Translations under genes and position numbers: made by a program | Notes under the pieces: generated by a model | The model's input: the letters and a program-made list of their open reading frames with translations, nothing else | Databases searched by the model: none | What the model was told of the DNA's origin: nothing | Source of the DNA: Gelidibacter mesophilus DSM 14095 | GTDB lineage: Bacteria; Bacteroidota; Bacteroidia; Flavobacteriales; Flavobacteriaceae | DNA: 64,000 nt | Assembly (NCBI RefSeq): GCF_000423005.1 | Contig: NZ_AUHD01000014.1 | Coordinates: forward strand, 33,920 to 97,919 | Reading direction: 5' to 3' | Shown here: piece after piece, positions 10,427 to 19,078 of the stretch | Layout: each line of letters begins with the position of its first letter | Numbering within the stretch: position 1 is the stretch's first letter

Positions 10427-10609
10427 ATGTCAATGAATAAAAATACGGTGTTGGCTTGGGCCACAACAATCATGATTATAGTTGGATTAGCTTTAATTGC
10501 TCTTGGCGCTTTTAGGTATGATGATGTGGCAGGCTATGGTTTTGCAGCTGTAGGGATTGGCTTCTTCGCCATCGCCTGGGTATTCAATGCTCTTAAAGGA
10601 AGGGTGTAA
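10427..10609 (+). CDS. CAL67264 family small membrane protein
   Basis: 60 residues with two membrane helices (about 8-26 and 36-54) separated by a short loop RYDDVAGYG. Sequence and length match a highly conserved small-protein family of Flavobacteriaceae named after a Gramella locus. Function unknown. It lies just upstream of ettA on the same strand (95-base gap), and I believe this neighbourhood recurs in the family. Confidence 0.82.
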   Translation: MSMNKNTVLAWATTIMIIVGLALIALGAFRYDDVAGYGFAAVGIGFFAIAWVFNALKGRV

Positions 10610-10704
10610 AGGTTTATGTCATTTGGGTTTTAATTATACAGAATATAATCTGTAATCAGACTTTGGTGAACTATTTTATTAATAACAACTAACTTATTTT
10701 AAAA

Positions 10705-12396
10705 ATGAGCGATGATAAAAAAGTAATCTTCTCGATGAGAGGTCTTACTAAAACTTTCAAAGGAGCTGATACACCGGTTTTGAAAAACATTCATTTAAGC
10801 TTCTTCTACGGAGCTAAAATCGGGATCTTGGGACTTAATGGTTCCGGGAAATCCACACTATTAAAAATTATTGCTGGCCTGGATAAAAACTATCAAGGTG
10901 ACGTTACATTTCTTCAGGATTACTCCGTGGGTTTTTTGGAACAGGAGCCACAATTGGATGACGAAAAGACGGTTATCGAAGTGGTGCGTGAAGGGGCTGC
11001 AGAAACTGTAGCTATTTTGGATGAATACAACAAAATCAACGACATGTTTGGTCTGGAGGAAGTTTATTCTGATGCCGACAAAATGGAAAAATTGATGAAC
11101 CGTCAAGCAGAATTACAGGATAAGATTGATGCCTCCAACGCTTGGGAGCTAGATACCAAATTAGAAATTGCCATGGACGCCTTAAGAACTCCGGATGGCG
11201 ATAAGAAAATTGGCGTCCTATCTGGAGGAGAGCGTCGTCGTGTAGCGTTATGCCGTCTCCTATTACAAGAACCGGATGTGTTGTTATTGGATGAGCCAAC
11301 CAACCATTTAGATGCCGAATCAGTGCATTGGTTAGAGCATCATTTATCGCAATATAAAGGAACAATTATAGCAGTAACGCATGATAGGTATTTCTTAGAT
11401 AATGTTGCTGGTTGGATTTTGGAACTTGATAGAGGGGAAGGGATTCCGTGGAAAGGAAATTATTCGTCTTGGCTGGATCAGAAATCGACTCGAATGGCAC
11501 AGGAAAGTAAAACAGCTTCCAAACGTCAAAAAACATTGGAACGTGAGTTGGAATGGGTGCGACAAGGTGCCAAAGGACGTCAGACCAAGCAAAAAGCGCG
11601 GCTGAACAATTACGATAAATTGATGAGTCAAGATCAAAAACAACTTGACGAAAAATTAGAAATCTATATCCCTAATGGTCCGCGTTTAGGGACCAATGTT
11701 ATTGAAGCCGTTGGTGTCAGCAAGGGTTATGAGGATAAATTACTTTATGAAAACCTGAATTTCAATTTGCCACAAGCAGGAATTGTAGGAGTTATTGGAC
11801 CGAACGGTGCTGGTAAAACCACCATTTTCAGAATGATTATGGGCGAGGAAACTCCAGATAAAGGCGAATTTAAAGTGGGTGACACCGCAAAATTGGCATA
11901 TGTAGATCAAAAACATTCCAATATTGATCCTGAAAAATCCATATGGCAGAACTTCAGTGATGAACAGGAATTGGTGATGATGGGAGGAAAGCAAGTAAAT
12001 TCTAGAGCTTACCTGAGCCGATTTAATTTCTCAGGAAGTGAGCAGAATAAGAAAGTGAAATTGCTCTCTGGTGGTGAACGTAACCGTTTGCATTTGGCCA
12101 TGACACTGAGGGAAGAAGGTAACGTGCTTCTTTTAGATGAGCCAACTAACGACTTAGATGTGAATACTCTAAGAGCATTGGAAGAAGGTCTTGAAAATTT
12201 TGCAGGTTGTGCCGTGGTCATTAGTCACGACAGATGGTTTTTAGATAGAATCTGTACGCATATTCTAGCATTTGAAGGAAACTCAGAAGTTTACTTCTTC
12301 GAAGGTAGCTTTAGTGAATATGAAGAAAATAAGAAGAAACGTCTTGGTGGCGATTTAACACCCAAACGACTTAAGTACAAAAAATTAGTACGTTAA
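10705..12396 (+). CDS. ettA: Energy-dependent translational throttle protein EttA (ABC-F)
   Basis: Ribosome-bound ABC-F ATPase that gates the first peptide bond according to ATP level. Two ABC domains in one 563-residue chain, without membrane segments. Domain 1: Walker A GLNGSGKST (43-51), signature LSGGERRR, Walker B VLLLDEPTNHLD. A charged linker RQKTLERELEWVRQGAKGR is the P-site tRNA-interacting motif. Domain 2: GPNGAGKTT (365-373), LSGGERNR, LLLDEPTNDLD. The length and linker fit EttA better than Uup or YheS. A terminator follows at 12566. Confidence 0.95.
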   Translation: MSDDKKVIFSMRGLTKTFKGADTPVLKNIHLSFFYGAKIGILGLNGSGKSTLLKIIAGLDKNYQGDVTFLQDYSVGFLEQEPQLDDEKTVIEVVREGAAETVAILDEYNKINDMFGLEEVYSDADKMEKLMNRQAELQDKIDASNAWELDTKLEIAMDALRTPDGDKKIGVLSGGERRRVALCRLLLQEPDVLLLDEPTNHLDAESVHWLEHHLSQYKGTIIAVTHDRYFLDNVAGWILELDRGEGIPWKGNYSSWLDQKSTRMAQESKTASKRQKTLERELEWVRQGAKGRQTKQKARLNNYDKLMSQDQKQLDEKLEIYIPNGPRLGTNVIEAVGVSKGYEDKLLYENLNFNLPQAGIVGVIGPNGAGKTTIFRMIMGEETPDKGEFKVGDTAKLAYVDQKHSNIDPEKSIWQNFSDEQELVMMGGKQVNSRAYLSRFNFSGSEQNKKVKLLSGGERNRLHLAMTLREEGNVLLLDEPTNDLDVNTLRALEEGLENFAGCAVVISHDRWFLDRICTHILAFEGNSEVYFFEGSFSEYEENKKKRLGGDLTPKRLKYKKLVR

Positions 12397-12565
12397 TAAA
12401 AATGCTTGGGCAAGCCCACAAGGTATTCAACGGAAAACCTTTTTTACTTTCCGAAGCAAGCTTCGAGGTTTTCGAGATTTTGAACCTTAGATCCCGCTAA
12501 AAAGCGGGATTAGTTCAACCATCAAAACTAAATGCGTTTGGCTATTCAGTTTTGGGGTTCACTAT
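12397..12565. repeat. Hairpin-rich, REP-like intergenic segment after ettA
   Basis: Three small palindromes in a row: TGGGC-AA-GCCCA near 12407, CGAAGC-AA-GCTTCG near 12462, and ATCCCGCT-AAAA-AGCGGGAT at 12491-12510. They are GC-richer than the surroundings. They resemble dispersed palindromes of flavobacterial genomes, but no second copy is visible in this window. Confidence 0.45.
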
Positions 12566-12596
12566 AAAAAATGCCGCTCAAGGAGCGGCATTTTTT
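12566..12596. terminator. Bidirectional terminator between ettA and the small membrane genes
   Basis: ATGCCGCTC pairs with GAGCGGCAT around a 3-base loop, with six A on one side and six T on the other. It ends ettA and probably also the minus-strand unit starting at 13018. Confidence 0.88.
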
Positions 12597-12618
12597 ATAT
12601 TCTTAATTAAGTACAATG

Positions 12619-12738
12619 TTATTTGCTATTTCTAATTGATTTTATTTCGGCCTTAAGCTTATAGACTTTATACATGTTCAGTCCCAATAAAACGAACAGG
12701 ACGACAGCATTCGCTAAAATGCTCACCAATTTATTCAA
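12619..12738 (-). CDS. Possible 39-residue membrane protein (TTG start)
   Basis: Reads as a TTG-initiated peptide with one membrane helix (LVSILANAVVLFVLLGLNMY) followed by a basic tail MYKVYKLKAEIKSIRNSK. The tail echoes that of the next gene upstream on the same strand (KMYKLKAENKRLTES), so the two may be diverged duplicates or parts of one family. A stop codon lies two codons before the TTG, and GTG three codons further in is an alternative start. No ATG start is available, so this remains tentative. Confidence 0.35.
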   Translation of the reverse strand: MNKLVSILANAVVLFVLLGLNMYKVYKLKAEIKSIRNSK

Positions 12739-12784
12739 ATCTTAAGTGTTGGAAAGTTCAATAGTAATGGCAATCATTGGCCAG

Positions 12785-13018
12785 TTATTTGTTGTCATAT
12801 AAATGCCCATCCGTAAAATCCTTATAGCTTTCATCTACTTCTGCTTTAAACGCGTCACTTTCAGTCAAGCGTTTATTCTCAGCTTTCAGTTTATACATTT
12901 TAATTATGGCTAAAGCAATAAAAAACAAGAAGACTCCAGCAGTAATGAGTAACACTACGGTCAGTTGTTCAGTGCTCACTGAAGCAACTAAAGGTATTTT
13001 ATAATGAAAAGGATTCAT
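12785..13018 (-). CDS. Small single-pass membrane protein
   Basis: 77 residues: short N-terminus, one hydrophobic helix (LTVVLLITAGVFLFFIALAII, about 20-40), then a charged cytosolic tail KMYKLKAENKRLTESDAFKA. No named family recognised. The helix-plus-Lys/Glu-tail layout matches the tiny reading frame downstream (12619-12738). Function unknown; a membrane-anchored short coiled coil is the most one can say. Confidence 0.6.
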   Translation of the reverse strand: MNPFHYKIPLVASVSTEQLTVVLLITAGVFLFFIALAIIKMYKLKAENKRLTESDAFKAEVDESYKDFTDGHLYDNK

Positions 13019-13144
13019 GACTCAATAGAATTAAATCTGGATTGCGAATCAAATATACACTTTTAAATTCTGGAGTAACTATGTCATATTAAAAAAGTTA
13101 TGAAAAAATCGTGTTAATAAAGCCTTGTTTTCTAATAAATGTGT

Positions 13145-13930
13145 TTATTTATACCAATCCAACTGAATAACTTCAATGTCTGAATTTTCTTTAGACACAA
13201 GTGTTTTAAATTTCTTTATATCACTCATTCCATCTGTACCTCTATAATGGTAAGGATACACTTTTTTTGGTTTAAACTCCAATACAGCACTCGCCGCACT
13301 TTCTACGGTCATCGTATAAGGCAGGTTCATGCAAACAAAGGCAATATCAATATTTTTAAGAGTTCTCATTTCAGGAATATCTTCTGTATCTCCAGAGATG
13401 TAGACTCTTTGATTTCCCAGCGTTAAAACATAGCCATTTCCTCTTCCTTTTTCGTGAAACTTTAAGGCCTTTTCCCTTAGATTATACATAGGAACCGCTT
13501 CAATAGAAAACACGCCAAGATCCTTTAAATCACCATTTTTCATCACAATCAGTTCCTTTACTTTGGGTGCGGGCAACTTTTCTTTCACAGCTTGAGGAAC
13601 TATAAGAGTCGTAGAATCCAATACCATATTTTTTAGGGTTTCGATGTCTAAATGGTCGCCATGAATATCGGTTATTAACATATAATCTGCTGGTTCTTGA
13701 TTTTCAAAATTTGTTGCACCTCCTACAGGATCAACGTAAATAACGGTATCGTTATAGGCTAAGATCATTGTGGCATGCTCAATTGGAATGATCGTGATGT
13801 CTTCAGGACTCGTGGTCTCATGAAGTTCATTTGCAACCTCAGAAGCTAGATTAACAGCTTTCTCAGTTGTGTTTTTACAATTTAATATGGTAAGTGCAAA
13901 AATTGATGCAATGAGGAATTTGGATTTCAT
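13145..13930 (-). CDS. MBL-fold metallo-hydrolase lipoprotein (UlaG-like)
   Basis: Metallo-beta-lactamase fold, about 261 residues. The metal site appears as DIHGDHLDIETL (HxHxDH variant with Asp first) and later SGDTEDIPEM, plus a C-terminal YPYHYRG. The ATG at 13928-13930 is chosen because it gives a lipoprotein signal peptide, MKSKFLIASIFALTILNC, with the lipobox cysteine at residue 18. A -7 box TATGTTTG (13967-13974, minus) lies just upstream and excludes a longer start at 13993. Probably attached to the outer membrane facing the periplasm. Substrate unknown. Confidence 0.82.
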   Translation of the reverse strand: MKSKFLIASIFALTILNCKNTTEKAVNLASEVANELHETTSPEDITIIPIEHATMILAYNDTVIYVDPVGGATNFENQEPADYMLITDIHGDHLDIETLKNMVLDSTTLIVPQAVKEKLPAPKVKELIVMKNGDLKDLGVFSIEAVPMYNLREKALKFHEKGRGNGYVLTLGNQRVYISGDTEDIPEMRTLKNIDIAFVCMNLPYTMTVESAASAVLEFKPKKVYPYHYRGTDGMSDIKKFKTLVSKENSDIEVIQLDWYK

Positions 13931-13966
13931 TTTTATGAATTTAAGTTCCTTAAAGATACTAACTTT

Positions 13967-13974
13967 CAAACATA
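13967..13974 (-). promoter_or_regulatory. -7 element for the MBL-fold lipoprotein gene
   Basis: TATGTTTG on the minus strand fits TAnnTTTG and ends 36 bases before the ATG at 13930. A TTG lies further upstream at 13991-13993 but only 16 bases away, shorter than the usual 19-21. Confidence 0.4.
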
Positions 13975-14105
13975 TTGAGAATGTATGTAACAAATTAAGA
14001 AAATATCCTACAAATAATATAAGGAGTAATAATTTTGAAACTGATAATTTTTAACGAAATTGCTACTCATTAAATTTTATTGATCACATTTAAACCATAT
14101 ACGAT

Positions 14106-15455
14106 ATGTCTGATGATTTTGATTTATTAGAAACCAATTCTAACGAAAAAACAGGAAAAGTGGATGTCAATTGGGGGAAAGCCATTGATACCATGAAATC
14201 TAAATTAGCGCAAGAAGACGATCCGCAGTCCCGTCAAAAAATCCTGAATGCCACGCTTGATGATGTGGTGCATATGGCAGAGAAAGATAGAACAACGCTT
14301 TTAGATGCCATCAAGGATCTTACTGATTATCAGGACGAAGTGGGAATTATCTTTGAAAAATTCTCTTCTCTCAATCCTGATGAGCAACGCATTATTGATG
14401 ATGCCCAGAAAGCGTTAGAACGTGCTCGGATAGAATTGGAAGATGCGCGCAATAAACCGGATACTTGGTGGAATAACCTTTGGGGACGCAAAAGTAGAAT
14501 CCAAAAAGAAGAACAGGAGTTTAAGGAAGCTGAAAAATTCAGGTCAGGTGCAGATAATAGAGCTAAGGCCATGTTTCAAGAGCGTATTGAAAGTGCCGAT
14601 GTGCAAACGCTTTTAAGTGAATTGTCTTATAAAAGTCAAGCCGCTGTAACCCGACTAAAAAATAGGGAAGTTGAAATCAGGGAGGTTGAAGATAAGCTTC
14701 AGGTGGCCATTGTTGAGGCCACAAAAAACCATACCCGTGCTTTAGAAAAGAAGAAAGAAGTAGAAGGGAAACTCGATGAGAATTATGCATTGTTAAGACA
14801 GGCACGTCAGGAATTGGACGAAATTGTCGATAAACAATCGGCTGATTATGCACAGGCCGTAGGGAAAGTTACCACCTTAGAACAAAAAGTAGAAGAGTTG
14901 GAAGGCCTTAAAAATGCCTATACCACATTGTCGGCTAGTAAAGATAGTTTTGTGCATAAGCACAACCTGACCATTAAAGTATTGACGTCTTTGCGAAGCA
15001 ACTTACAAACGCATCGCGCAAAACTAAAAAGTGATACTGAAGAGCGTCTTAAATATTATGACGGCTATGTAGTGGCTTTAAAAGCACGAACAGATCAAGA
15101 ATTTGCTGCTATTTTAGAGCATTTGGGAGTTAAAACAGATGAGCATATTGGTGAAACTTTAGCATCAATGCACACTGCAAGTGCCAAAGCACGTCAGGAA
15201 ATGATGGAAAACATTCCAGTTCACGAAAAAGTGATGCAAGGTGTTTACAGTAGTTATGCTGAGGCTTTACAGGAAATCCGTACGAAAGATGCCGATATCC
15301 AAAAGAATTTTGCGGAGCGTTACGGTATTGACATGAAAGAAATTTTTGAAGATTATTATAAAGCTGACGCCACTAAGCCTTCAGGAAATGACGACGCAGG
15401 AAAACCTGCCGCCGCACCAAAACGAGAAACCAATAGTGACGATTTATTGTCTTAA
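14106..15455 (+). CDS. Cytosolic coiled-coil protein, first gene of the AAA ATPase cluster
   Basis: 449 residues with no signal or membrane helix. It is dominated by long heptad-patterned helices (about 95-150 and 165-330, rich in Glu, Lys, Arg and Ala). A conserved-looking tryptophan knot PDTWWNNLWGRKSRI sits near residue 118. The C-terminus is a flexible Pro/Ala/Lys tail ending NSDDLLS. No family confidently recognised; overall helix content is reminiscent of TelA-like or PspA-like scaffold proteins, which is only an impression. It opens the same-strand cluster that continues with an unknown protein and an AAA ATPase. Confidence 0.8.
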   Translation: MSDDFDLLETNSNEKTGKVDVNWGKAIDTMKSKLAQEDDPQSRQKILNATLDDVVHMAEKDRTTLLDAIKDLTDYQDEVGIIFEKFSSLNPDEQRIIDDAQKALERARIELEDARNKPDTWWNNLWGRKSRIQKEEQEFKEAEKFRSGADNRAKAMFQERIESADVQTLLSELSYKSQAAVTRLKNREVEIREVEDKLQVAIVEATKNHTRALEKKKEVEGKLDENYALLRQARQELDEIVDKQSADYAQAVGKVTTLEQKVEELEGLKNAYTTLSASKDSFVHKHNLTIKVLTSLRSNLQTHRAKLKSDTEERLKYYDGYVVALKARTDQEFAAILEHLGVKTDEHIGETLASMHTASAKARQEMMENIPVHEKVMQGVYSSYAEALQEIRTKDADIQKNFAERYGIDMKEIFEDYYKADATKPSGNDDAGKPAAAPKRETNSDDLLS

Positions 15456-15458
15456 TAA

Positions 15459-15478
15459 ATTCCCACGAAAGTGGGAAT
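15459..15478. repeat. Palindrome ATTCCCAC-gaaa-GTGGGAAT
   Basis: Perfect 8-bp inverted repeat with a GAAA loop, right behind the coiled-coil gene. A related sequence (TTCCCACTTTCATGGGAA) recurs at 19790-19806 in front of the DUF6638 gene, so this belongs to a dispersed palindrome family. It could also act as a weak terminator or RNA end-protecting hairpin. Confidence 0.6.
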
Positions 15479-15512
15479 CTCATGAAACAAAAGATCGGTT
15501 TTTTGTTCATGG

Positions 15513-15599
15513 CGTTCCCACGCGAAAAGCGTGGTCAGGTTTTCCGCTGTATCTTTTTTCTGAAAAAGAAAAAAGGATGCCGCTGCAACCCTTAACGCG
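15513..15599. repeat. Composite REP-like element
   Basis: About 87 bp with nested inverted repeats: outer CGTT/AACG ends, CCACGC-gaaaa-GCGTGG, and ATCTTTTTTCT paired with AAGAAAAAAGGAT. The pattern 'CCGCTGTATC-T-run, A-run-GGATGCCGCTGCAACCCTTAACGC' is one I associate with short elements scattered through Flavobacteriaceae genomes. It is clearly more GC-rich than the flanking AT-rich DNA and holds no gene. Confidence 0.5.
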
Positions 15600-15665
15600 A
15601 ATTTAAAAAAAAGCTACATTACGAATCATTCATAATTTTTCATTATTAATTTTTAATTATAAAAA

Positions 15666-16727
15666 GTGTCCATTAATCACATAGTAACGCCATTAGATTC
15701 TGCATACCTCGACTCCAAAGAGCAGTATGTATTTTATCATAAAATGGTCGATTTTGCGCTGAAGGAATTAATAGTGAGTGCGCAGCGTGAACAACTGTGT
15801 TCCACTCAAGAAATCATTTTCTTTAAACAGTACGCTGATTTGCTGTTGTATTCCATTGAAGCCATGCGGGTCAAGTATATGTATGACGAGGAAGAAAACA
15901 TGAAAGTCGATTTGACCGAATCTGGTTTTCCAAATTATTTGGAATTCCGCTATTTGTTCAATGATTTGTCCTTACGGGAAAATTATGTCAATAAGCTCAA
16001 AGATGTGAGTGAGTTACAGGAAGAGTTTTTAGATACCTTACTGAGAAAAAAGGAGCCTATTAAAAAAAGCAGATTGTTTCAAGCAGCTTCCATTGTTTAT
16101 TATACTTCCGTTGAGCAAAAATTTATCTTTAATCGCTTTGTACAAGGTAAAATCATAAAAGCGCCTGAAGATTCAGGCGCCGAATTTATGACCAGTTGGA
16201 GCTTTTTTGATGTTGGTTGTAACCGACCTTTTGTCTGTTATATGTACTTTGATTTTGAAGGACCGAATGTTGAAAGTATCAAAGAACAAATCTATGAGGT
16301 TTTGAAAAATACGGCAGACCGAGACATGAACTTGGATGTTATGGCTTATGGAATTGATAGAAAATTAAAGGATATCAAACCAAAACACATCAAACGCATT
16401 GATTTAGGGCCTTTCCACAATGTATTTGCCAAAGATGAAAACCAGATTACCCATACTATTTTAAAAAGTATTGCAGATAAAGTGGTGCCATTGGAATCTT
16501 ATGCACTTTCCTTAAGTGTTGACGAAGTATTCTCAGGCAGCGAATTTAGTGAAGGCGGCTATTTCTCAAAACAAACCTTGCAAAAATGGAACGAACCCAT
16601 TCATAAAAGTTATGTATTGGCGCCACATCGCATCATTCAGTTATTGTACAGTAAAACACCGGAAATCATGAATAGGTTGGCAAAACCACCAATTCAGATT
16701 GCGGATTTGAAAATAAGTAAAGTTTAA
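15666..16727 (+). CDS. Unknown protein, second gene of the AAA ATPase cluster
   Basis: 353 residues, soluble, no signal peptide and no recognised domain. GTG start; no better start is nearby. The N-terminal half is helical (SAQREQLCSTQEIIFFKQYA onward). The C-terminal half is mixed alpha/beta with a Phe/Tyr-rich strand set (SWSFFDVGCNRPFVCYMYFD). It stays between the coiled-coil gene and the AAA ATPase, so it is probably a partner or adaptor of the ATPase. I cannot assign a function. Confidence 0.75.
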   Translation: MSINHIVTPLDSAYLDSKEQYVFYHKMVDFALKELIVSAQREQLCSTQEIIFFKQYADLLLYSIEAMRVKYMYDEEENMKVDLTESGFPNYLEFRYLFNDLSLRENYVNKLKDVSELQEEFLDTLLRKKEPIKKSRLFQAASIVYYTSVEQKFIFNRFVQGKIIKAPEDSGAEFMTSWSFFDVGCNRPFVCYMYFDFEGPNVESIKEQIYEVLKNTADRDMNLDVMAYGIDRKLKDIKPKHIKRIDLGPFHNVFAKDENQITHTILKSIADKVVPLESYALSLSVDEVFSGSEFSEGGYFSKQTLQKWNEPIHKSYVLAPHRIIQLLYSKTPEIMNRLAKPPIQIADLKISKV

Positions 16728-17046
16728 AATAGAATAAAGACCGCTGCGCTTATAGAATCAAAAATCAAGATTTTTAATTGTGAAGAATTGGAAGTTTTTT
16801 TTAAATAAGCAAAGAAAAATTCCTTCCCTTTTTAAGGGAAGGTGGATTAAGTTTCCGTAGTGGAATTTAAGACGGAAGGGTTTGAATCAACCACCTCGTC
16901 TTCATCCCCTTATCTTGGGATGAATCCACTCCTCCTTTGAAAGGATGAGAATTTATAGAGATTATAAAATTTAAATATTCGTGTACCCGCCTGAACGGAC
17001 GGGCAGGTTCGTGGCTAAATTCAATAGATAAATCATAAATCAACCA
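16728..17046. repeat. 319-bp repeat-laden spacer before the AAA ATPase gene
   Basis: No gene. It contains a palindrome CTTCCCTTTTTAAGGGAAG near 16824, a stretch with the look of dispersed flavobacterial repeats (CACCTCGTCTTCATCCCC ... CTCCTTTGAAAGGATGAG, 16889-16949), and a GC-rich palindrome CCCGCCTGAACGGACGGG at 16986-17003 extended by CAGG. The reverse complement of the last, CCTGCCCGTCCG...AGGCGGG, recurs at 19747-19776. Confidence 0.55.
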
Positions 17047-19005
17047 ATGCAACAAAACTCAACATTTCCCATAAAACAAAATGAACTCCATATGCTTCGC
17101 GATGAGGCGGCTTCGTATCTTAAAAGTATTCAATGGGAGCAAGGACAACGTGCCAAAAATAAAGATAAGGACGCAAAGGACGATTCTATTCTTCTTTATT
17201 TGTCAAGAGCCAATAACGGCTCTAATATGGCAGAGACCACATCGGTGTCCAAAACAATTTTAGAGCTTAAAAAGCGGTTGCTTCCAGATTCCATCGCTAT
17301 TCCAGTTTTGCTTAACCAAACCTTATATGCCGTTCAGGAAGGGTTGACATTAGGCATCTGGATCAAGGATAGTTATTATAATGCTTCGGGATTATCCAGT
17401 TTAAATGAGCGTAAAGCTTCATTGGACAGCATGGGCAAAAGAGAATACGAAAGCAAAATGCATACTGCAACAGCATTTATGTTGTTTTCAGCCGCCTATA
17501 ATATTTTACACAATCTAAAGCCCTATGCTTCCGACGATTTGAGCGTTATGAAGCAGAAATTCGCAGGCATTCCTGAAGTTTCGTTTTTATCGCCTTTAAA
17601 AGGTGTGGCTTGTACCTTATTTTATTATGACAAATATTTGGGACATCCCGATATTATTAAAAGTGATAAGGATGTGGCCGATTTCACTGTGGTTTTCTTT
17701 GAAGCATTGATTGATGAAATCCAAATGAGAAAATCAACTTTGGAGCATCAGGAAACCATTGTGGACAGGACTTACAAATTGGAGCATTCCGAATTTGCAA
17801 TTTCAGGATGGAACAACGTCTTTGCCGGTGCTGCAAAAAGTATAGAATTCAACAAAATTAAGTTTGAGCAGATCGTTGGAAACAAAGACGCCAAACATTT
17901 TGCACGCCGTTTAACGGAGCGCATGTTGAGCTATGATGTTACGGCAAAGAAGAATCCGTTTCAGGAATTGGGCGGATTTATGCCCGTTTTTATGGGCTAC
18001 GGTATCCCAGGAACGGGAAAAAGTATGCTTATTGCCGCCATTGCTACAAAATTAAAAGAGCATTGTGACCATTTGGAAATTCCGTTTTTATTTCATCCTA
18101 TGCCCGACACCTTGATTTCAACATTTCAAGGAGGTTCTGCCGAGAAAATGGTGGAATGGATGAAACCCATGCAAGATCCTTCAAAATTGATTTTTGCACC
18201 TATTGATGATGCTGAAAACAATCTGCAAGAACGGACTGCCCAAGGGGTTTCTGCAGGTGTTAAAGAGGTTATTGGGGTGTTTTTGAGATATACGGAAGGT
18301 GCTTATGCCGTAAATTATGGTAATAGTTCCATCGGATTATTTACTAATTTGCCGGAAATGCTGGACAAGGCAGTGATTTCTCGTGTACAGGGACGTTTTA
18401 AAATTGATGGCGCACGCACTGAAAACGATTTTTTGGATCAAGATCATTTATGGTGGCGTAAGTTGCAAAAAACGATGCCAGATTTCATAAACATGAAAGA
18501 TCCAAACAATTATAACTATCTTCAAGATCAGGGCTTGGCCAAAAATATGGGTGAAATTTTGAAATCTGTCGATAAACCTTCAGAAGAACGCGTGCATGCT
18601 GTTTATGATAAGGTTGAAAAGCAGTATCAAACCAATGAACACCAGTTTTACGCCAATCTCTACAAAGAAATGCAAAAGGTTTTTCCTTTCTTCTCTTCAA
18701 GGGATGTTCGGAATATCCAATCGGCTATTTCATTGCGTTTAACCGATTTTGATTTGGAAACTTCATGGTTCGAAAATCCTGAGGTGTATTTTAAACAAGC
18801 ATACGAAACAAAGTTTAATATGTTGCAAGAACTCATGCGTTCTAATATGAAAGGGCTTAACTTTTCTGAAATAAGACGTCAGGAAGTTGTCCGTTATTTG
18901 GATAATGTTGCCACTATTGCAGATACTGATTTCAAACGACAGGTCGATTCGAGAGTCAACCAACTCAATATAGAAATGGAAGCGCGAAGAAAGTTTGACA
19001 ATTAA
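17047..19005 (+). CDS. Classical AAA-family ATPase, core of the unknown cluster
   Basis: 652 residues. The first 290 or so form a helical N-terminal domain of no known family. The AAA module follows: Walker A GIPGTGKS (319-326), Walker B LIFAPIDD (381-388, Asp-Asp instead of Asp-Glu), and a second region of homology TNLPEMLDKAVISR with R446 and R450 as likely arginine fingers. That last motif places it with classical AAA remodellers (FtsH/Vps4/Cdc48 style) and not with signal or helicase AAA+. The C-terminal 170 residues are helical. No protease motif (HExxH) and no membrane helix, so it is a cytosolic remodeller whose substrate may be the coiled-coil or membrane proteins of the cluster. Confidence 0.88.
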   Translation: MQQNSTFPIKQNELHMLRDEAASYLKSIQWEQGQRAKNKDKDAKDDSILLYLSRANNGSNMAETTSVSKTILELKKRLLPDSIAIPVLLNQTLYAVQEGLTLGIWIKDSYYNASGLSSLNERKASLDSMGKREYESKMHTATAFMLFSAAYNILHNLKPYASDDLSVMKQKFAGIPEVSFLSPLKGVACTLFYYDKYLGHPDIIKSDKDVADFTVVFFEALIDEIQMRKSTLEHQETIVDRTYKLEHSEFAISGWNNVFAGAAKSIEFNKIKFEQIVGNKDAKHFARRLTERMLSYDVTAKKNPFQELGGFMPVFMGYGIPGTGKSMLIAAIATKLKEHCDHLEIPFLFHPMPDTLISTFQGGSAEKMVEWMKPMQDPSKLIFAPIDDAENNLQERTAQGVSAGVKEVIGVFLRYTEGAYAVNYGNSSIGLFTNLPEMLDKAVISRVQGRFKIDGARTENDFLDQDHLWWRKLQKTMPDFINMKDPNNYNYLQDQGLAKNMGEILKSVDKPSEERVHAVYDKVEKQYQTNEHQFYANLYKEMQKVFPFFSSRDVRNIQSAISLRLTDFDLETSWFENPEVYFKQAYETKFNMLQELMRSNMKGLNFSEIRRQEVVRYLDNVATIADTDFKRQVDSRVNQLNIEMEARRKFDN

Positions 19006-19033
19006 TGATGATATGGTAATTTTTTAGGATTTT

Positions 19034-19074
19034 AGACAACAGACAACAGACAACAGACAACAGACAACAGACAA
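19034..19074 (+). repeat. Heptanucleotide tandem repeat (AGACAAC)x5.9
   Basis: Five perfect AGACAAC units plus six more bases, ending 5 bases before the ATG of the NUDIX gene. Same unit (in another phase) as the array at 22168-22210 in front of the last gene of the cluster. Copy-number slippage would change the 5' leader length. Confidence 0.92.
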
Positions 19075-19078
19075 GACA

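Noticed and set aside
11036..11365. Long antisense frames within ettA
   Set aside because: Shadow frames of a highly conserved gene; composition does not look like protein.
13931..13993. Longer start for the MBL-fold lipoprotein
   Set aside because: It would put 21 residues before a good lipoprotein signal and lies on top of a -7 promoter box.
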